NCBI GenBank assembly: GCA_031401675.1 | Contig: JANNRR010000057.1 | Span: 1-64,000 of the forward strand | Origin: JANNRR01 sp031401675 | GTDB taxonomy: Bacteria > Pseudomonadota > Alphaproteobacteria > Rhodobacterales > Rhodobacteraceae | Direction of reading: 5' to 3' | Length of the DNA: 64,000 nt | Shown here: positions 60,424-64,000 of the stretch, piece by piece | Layout of the letters: every line of letters starts with the position of its first letter | How positions within the stretch are numbered: the first letter of the stretch is position 1 | Notes under the pieces: generated by a model | What the model was told of the DNA's origin: nothing | Database searches by the model: none | The model's input: only the letters and a program-made list of their open reading frames with translations | Program-made: the position numbers and the translations under genes

Positions 60424-61368
60424 ATGTTCATGACCAAGCACAAAGATTTCATTCGCCTTGACCGCCGCAAGTTCCTGGCTGCGGCATCGGGGCTGATTGC
60501 TGCCGGCTTGCTGCCGAAATCGGCGCTGGCCTTTGCCGGGCCGCATGCGTTCACGCACGGCAGCTTTGATATCACGGTGCTGACCGACGGGACGTTCGAA
60601 TTGCCCCTGACGGTCATCAGCCCGGATGCCAAGCCCGAAGACCTGGCGATGATCCTGGGCCTGGCCGCCGGTACTGAAGTCCACAGGGTGGAAATCAGCC
60701 CGGTCCTGGTGGCGGCGGGCGACGAGAGGATTCTGTTCGATACCGGCACCGGCGGCCTGATGGGGCCGACAGGTGCCAGCCTGGTTGAAAGCGTTTTGGC
60801 GGCGGGTCTGACGGCGGATGCGATTACCCGCATCGTCTACACCCATGCGCACCCCGACCATCTGTGGGGCACGCTTGCCGCCGATGGCAGTGCAACGTTC
60901 CCGAACGCATCCTACCATATGGCCGAGGCGGAACTGGCGTTCTGGACCAAGACCGATCTTGTCAGCATGATGCCCGCCACGATGACGGACATGATCAACG
61001 GCACGCAAAAGCAGCTTGCCGCGATCGCCGACAAGATCACCACCTTTGTCCCCGGCAGCGAAGTGGCACCAGGGATCGCCGTGATCGACACCGCCGGGCA
61101 CACGCCGGGCCATGTGTCGTTCGAAATGGCCGGCGGCGACGGGCTGATTCTGACCGGCGATGCGATCACGGTGCCCGCGGTTTTCTTTGCCCATCCGGAT
61201 TGGGCGTTCGGCTTTGACGCCGACGGCGCGCTGGCAGGCACGAACCGCCGCAAGCTCCTGGACATGGCGGCCGCCGGCAAGAAGCAATTGCTGGGCTACC
61301 ACTGGCCCTTCCCCGGCCTTGGTCGCGCCGAAGCCAAGGATGGCGCGTTCGTCTACGTGGCGGGCTGA
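60424..61368 (+). CDS. Tat-exported metallo-beta-lactamase-fold hydrolase
   Basis: 314-residue enzyme. The leader has a twin-arginine motif DRRKFLAA followed by a hydrophobic stretch ending ALAFAG, so the folded protein is probably exported to the periplasm with its metals. The metal motif HxHxDH is THAHPDHLWG near residues 140-147; later ligands are the His of TAGHTPGH and the Asp of LTGDAI. The family includes lactonases and sulfatase-like enzymes; the substrate is unknown. GAGGAG precedes the ATG. Convergent with tmm. Confidence 0.85.
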   Translation: MFMTKHKDFIRLDRRKFLAAASGLIAAGLLPKSALAFAGPHAFTHGSFDITVLTDGTFELPLTVISPDAKPEDLAMILGLAAGTEVHRVEISPVLVAAGDERILFDTGTGGLMGPTGASLVESVLAAGLTADAITRIVYTHAHPDHLWGTLAADGSATFPNASYHMAEAELAFWTKTDLVSMMPATMTDMINGTQKQLAAIADKITTFVPGSEVAPGIAVIDTAGHTPGHVSFEMAGGDGLILTGDAITVPAVFFAHPDWAFGFDADGALAGTNRRKLLDMAAAGKKQLLGYHWPFPGLGRAEAKDGAFVYVAG

Positions 61369-61422
61369 GGGGTCCGGACCGGCAGGGGGGCGGTTGTCCC
61401 CCTGCCCCCGGGCGGCGCAGTC

Positions 61423-62772
61423 TCAGTTCCGCAGATAGCTTTCCATGCTGTCTTCCAGCGCGTCTTTCCACGGCGTGTGGTGCAAGGGCGCCATGGTGCC
61501 GGTCATCACCGAGGCATAGGCAGTGTCGCGGAAGGTCATGATGCCCTGCTTCTTGTGCTTTTTCCAGGCGATGAAGGCGGCATCGGAGCCGGGAATGTCA
61601 AAGCTGGGGTAATCGGTCAGGTCGATCAGTTCCTGCACATAGGCCCCCTGAAACCGGATCGGGCCATAGGGATCGGTGATCGCATCCTCGGCAGCCTCGC
61701 GGGCGGCGACGTCGGCCAGGCGTTCGGCCTGACTGGCGGGAACCGACAGGCGGCCGAGGATCACGTCGCGCGCATACCAGGCCTGGGCGTCGAACATGTT
61801 GAAGGTGTACCACTGGTCCTGCATGCCGAGGTAGAAAAGCTTGGGATTTCTGGCCCAGACCACCCCCTTGTACAGATCGGCGGTGGCCAGCCGGTTTTTG
61901 GTTTTCAGCCGCAGATCGTCGGGCAGGAACGGGAAGTGGTGCTTGTAACCGGTACACAGGATGATGGCATCGGCGTGACAGGTGCTGCCGTCCTTGAAAT
62001 GCGCGGTGTTGCCCTCGACCTTGGTCAGGAGCGGCACCTCTTTCCAGTTGTCGGGCCAGTTGAAGCCCATCGGCGCGGTGCGGTGCGCCACCGTCACCGA
62101 CTTGCAGCCGTATTTCCAGCATTGCGAGCCGATATCCTCGGCCGAATAGGAGGTGCCGACCACCACGATATCCTTGCCGATGAACTCGCGGGCGTCGCGG
62201 AAATCGTGGGCATGCAGGATGCGGCCGTTGAAGCTGGCAAAGCCGGGGAATTCCGGGACGTTGGGGGTGGAGAAGTGGCCGGAGGCGACCACGACATGAT
62301 CGAACACCTCGGCGTAGGTATGATCGTTGACCAGATCATGCGCGGTGACGGTGAATTTTCCGGTGGCGGGGTCATGGATGACGGACCGGACCGGGGTTCG
62401 GAACCGGATCCAGGGGCGCACCCCGGCCTTGATCACCCTTCCTTCGATATAGTCGAACAGCACGGCGCGCGGCGGGTAGCTGGCGATCTGCTTGCCGAAA
62501 TGCGCCTCGAACGTGTAGTCGGCGAACTCCAGCCCCTCTTTCGGGCCGTTCGACCACAGGTAGCGGTACATCGAGCCATGCACCGGCTCGCCGTATTCAT
62601 CGAGGCCGGTGCGCCAGGTGTAGTTCCACAACCCGCCCCAGTTGTCCTGCTTTTCAAAGCAGACCACCTCAGGGATATCGGCGCCCTGCTGCGCCGCCGA
62701 CTGAAACGCCCGAAGCTGCGCCAGACCCGACGGCCCTGCCCCGATCACTGCCACACGTCCTGCCAAAATCAT
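61423..62772 (-). CDS. tmm: Trimethylamine monooxygenase (flavin-containing)
   Basis: 449-residue flavin monooxygenase that oxidises trimethylamine to its N-oxide with NADPH and oxygen. FAD motif VAVIGAGPSGLAQLRAF near residues 7-23, the FMO signature FNGRILHAHDFRD near 175-187 and the NADPH motif VVVGTSYSAEDIGSQ near 195-209. WGGLWNYTWRTGLDEYGEPVHGSMYRYLWSNGPKE-type stretches are those of Tmm, not general FMOs. The ATG lies directly after GGAGG with no spacer; a TTG two codons in has normal spacing and may be the true start. First step of the island. Confidence 0.92.
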   Translation of the reverse strand: MILAGRVAVIGAGPSGLAQLRAFQSAAQQGADIPEVVCFEKQDNWGGLWNYTWRTGLDEYGEPVHGSMYRYLWSNGPKEGLEFADYTFEAHFGKQIASYPPRAVLFDYIEGRVIKAGVRPWIRFRTPVRSVIHDPATGKFTVTAHDLVNDHTYAEVFDHVVVASGHFSTPNVPEFPGFASFNGRILHAHDFRDAREFIGKDIVVVGTSYSAEDIGSQCWKYGCKSVTVAHRTAPMGFNWPDNWKEVPLLTKVEGNTAHFKDGSTCHADAIILCTGYKHHFPFLPDDLRLKTKNRLATADLYKGVVWARNPKLFYLGMQDQWYTFNMFDAQAWYARDVILGRLSVPASQAERLADVAAREAAEDAITDPYGPIRFQGAYVQELIDLTDYPSFDIPGSDAAFIAWKKHKKQGIMTFRDTAYASVMTGTMAPLHHTPWKDALEDSMESYLRN

Positions 62773-63028
62773 CCTCCGTTGTCGGTCCGGGGCCGGGCTG
62801 CGGCCCGCCGGTTGCTGCGGGTCATTTTGGCGGCCCTCTTCATGACTGTCAAATAATCTTCATGGCAGGAAAAGGCTTGGGCCCGGGGTCACCCTGCCCC
62901 GGCGGCCGGGTTGCGGCGGGGTTTCGAGCGGAATTCAGGGTCAACCGCGACGCGGATTGACATGGATCAAATCGCCAGTGCCGGGATCGCGACAAGATGC
63001 GCCAGATGCGTTTCGGACAGGACAGCAG

Positions 63029-63394
63029 ATGACCCGTACCCGGCTGCAGACGATGATCGACCAGTGGCGCAGCTTGCGCGAAGTGCGTGCCCTGTCGCCC
63101 GACGATCTGAGCGACCTTGGCATGACCGGGGAACAGATCGAGCGGCTGGTGCGGATGCCCGCCGTGGTGCCCGAGCGGCTGACCCGGATGGCGGGGGTTT
63201 TCGGGCTGACGACCGCCGAGGTTCAGGCCGACCGCCAGCCGTTTCTGGCGATGCTGGAGGTTTGCGACGGCTGCGCCAGCCAGGAAACCTGCAGATCGGC
63301 GCTGGCCTTTGCGGAAACCCTGCAGCCGGAGGATGTCGGTTTTTGCCCGAACGCCGCGAGTTACCGTGAAATGCAGGCAACCCGCGCCGATTGA
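63029..63394 (+). CDS. DUF6455-like small protein with cysteine cluster
   Basis: 121 residues, probably cytosolic. The helical front half carries LSPDDLSDLGMTGEQIERLV; the back half has VCDGCASQETC and FCPNAASY, four cysteines that could bind iron-sulfur or zinc. The family occurs in Rhodobacteraceae and has no proven role. ATG 63029 has AGGA six bases upstream; a TTG at 62957 would add 24 residues of unlikely sequence. Confidence 0.72.
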   Translation: MTRTRLQTMIDQWRSLREVRALSPDDLSDLGMTGEQIERLVRMPAVVPERLTRMAGVFGLTTAEVQADRQPFLAMLEVCDGCASQETCRSALAFAETLQPEDVGFCPNAASYREMQATRAD

Positions 63395-63450
63395 GGCTTT
63401 TGCCGCACCGCGCACTGCCGTAGCCTTTGCCGCAAACAGCGGAGGGGGCG

Positions 63451-64000
63451 ATGACCATCCACATCGGCGCGAAACCCGGCGACATCGCCGAGACCGTCCT
63501 GCTGCCGGGCGATCCGTACCGGGCCCGCTGGGCGGCGCAGAAGTTCCTCGACAACCCGGTTCTGGTCAACGAAGTCCGCGGCATGCTGGGCTATACCGGC
63601 ATCTGGCGCGGGCACCGGGTGACGATACACGGCAGCGGCATGGGAATGCCGTCGCTGTCGATCTATGTCAACGAACTGATCCGCGACTATGGCGCGCAGA
63701 CGCTGATCCGGATCGGCTCGGCCGGGGGCATGCAGCCGCAGGTCAGGCTGCGCGATGTCGTGCTGGCGATGACCGCATCAAGCCTGTCGACGCCGTCGCG
63801 CGGCATGTTCCGCGAGGTGAATTTTGCCCCCGCCGCCGATTTCGGCCTGCTGGCAGCGGCGCATGCCGCCGCCATCCGGCGCGGGGTGACGGTGCATGTG
63901 GGCGGCATCCTGTCGGGCGACACCTTTTATGACGAGCGCCCGGACCTGAACGAGATGCTGCTGCGCCACGGCACCCTGTGCGTCGAGATGGAGGCGGCGG
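63451..64000 (+). CDS. deoD: Purine nucleoside phosphorylase, DeoD type (partial, cut by window end)
   Basis: First 183 residues of a hexameric DeoD-type phosphorylase. VLLPGDPYRARWAAQKFL near residues 17-34 holds the phosphate-binding GDP, then GSGMGMPSLSIYVNEL, RIGSAGGMQPQVRLRDVVLA and the ribose-binding CVEMEAA at the edge. The strong ribosome site GGAGGGGGCG precedes the ATG. It complements the PNP-I enzyme at 22550. Confidence 0.92.
   Translation, partial: MTIHIGAKPGDIAETVLLPGDPYRARWAAQKFLDNPVLVNEVRGMLGYTGIWRGHRVTIHGSGMGMPSLSIYVNELIRDYGAQTLIRIGSAGGMQPQVRLRDVVLAMTASSLSTPSRGMFREVNFAPAADFGLLAAAHAAAIRRGVTVHVGGILSGDTFYDERPDLNEMLLRHGTLCVEMEAA

Overview
The window is chromosome from a high-GC alphaproteobacterium of the Rhodobacteraceae/Paracoccaceae type. 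The evidence is gene order typical of that family (rsmI-yraN-gshB next to an LpoA-like lipoprotein gene; glnD-murJ-rhomboid-trpS; nfuA-tsaB-rimI; a TauE/TIGR02186 pair), an ethylmalonyl-CoA pathway pair (ccr and ecm), and protein sequences resembling those of Rhodobacter and Roseobacter. No rRNA, tRNA or CRISPR array was seen.

Layout. 1-126: 3' end of an IS630-type transposase. 0.2-9.3 kb: housekeeping genes (gshB, yraN, rsmI, lpoA-like, glnD, murJ, an inactive rhomboid). 9.4-17.8 kb: trpS, two uncharacterised membrane proteins, a VOC protein, a branched-chain aminotransferase, a universal stress protein, a lower-GC two-gene cassette, nfuA, tsaB and rimI. 17.9-23.4 kb: a BMP-type nucleoside ABC importer (four genes) overlapping a purine nucleoside phosphorylase gene. 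23.4-28.0 kb: TauE permease with its TIGR02186 partner, then an SDR, a stand-alone RAM domain, a RecD-like helicase and a small conserved protein on the minus strand. 28.1-33.1 kb: ccr, a PlsB-like acyltransferase and ecm. 33.5-34.9 kb: a berberine-bridge-type flavin oxidase that looks acquired.

35.3-62.8 kb is the main interest: an apparently complete trimethylamine catabolic island. Tmm (61423-62772) oxidises trimethylamine to its N-oxide. Tdm (35289-37667) splits the N-oxide into dimethylamine and formaldehyde. DmmDABC (44893-48796) demethylates dimethylamine to methylamine. GmaS, MgsABC and MgdABCD (57677-58984, 54745-57653, 38913-44003) carry methylamine through gamma-glutamylmethylamide and N-methylglutamate to glutamate and formaldehyde. 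Between these lie an XRE-cupin regulator, a DMT exporter/importer, two APC permeases and five uncharacterised membrane or membrane-anchored proteins, one of only 55 residues. A Tat-exported metallo-hydrolase and a SAM methyltransferase sit between gmaS and tmm. The window closes with a DUF6455-like protein and the start of a DeoD-type phosphorylase gene.

Other signals: a tandem duplication of the rsmI tail that carries its junction with yraN; a composite element (hairpin, about 40 bp of AT-rich DNA, then a CtrA-like TTAA-N7-TTAAC) in four intergenic regions; a dispersed GGGATATTT element in seven; strong hairpins between genes of the mgd, dmm and permease operons, one of which matches a repeat I associate with Rhizobiales; and recurring TTTCCTGA-type sites upstream of the methylamine transcription units.
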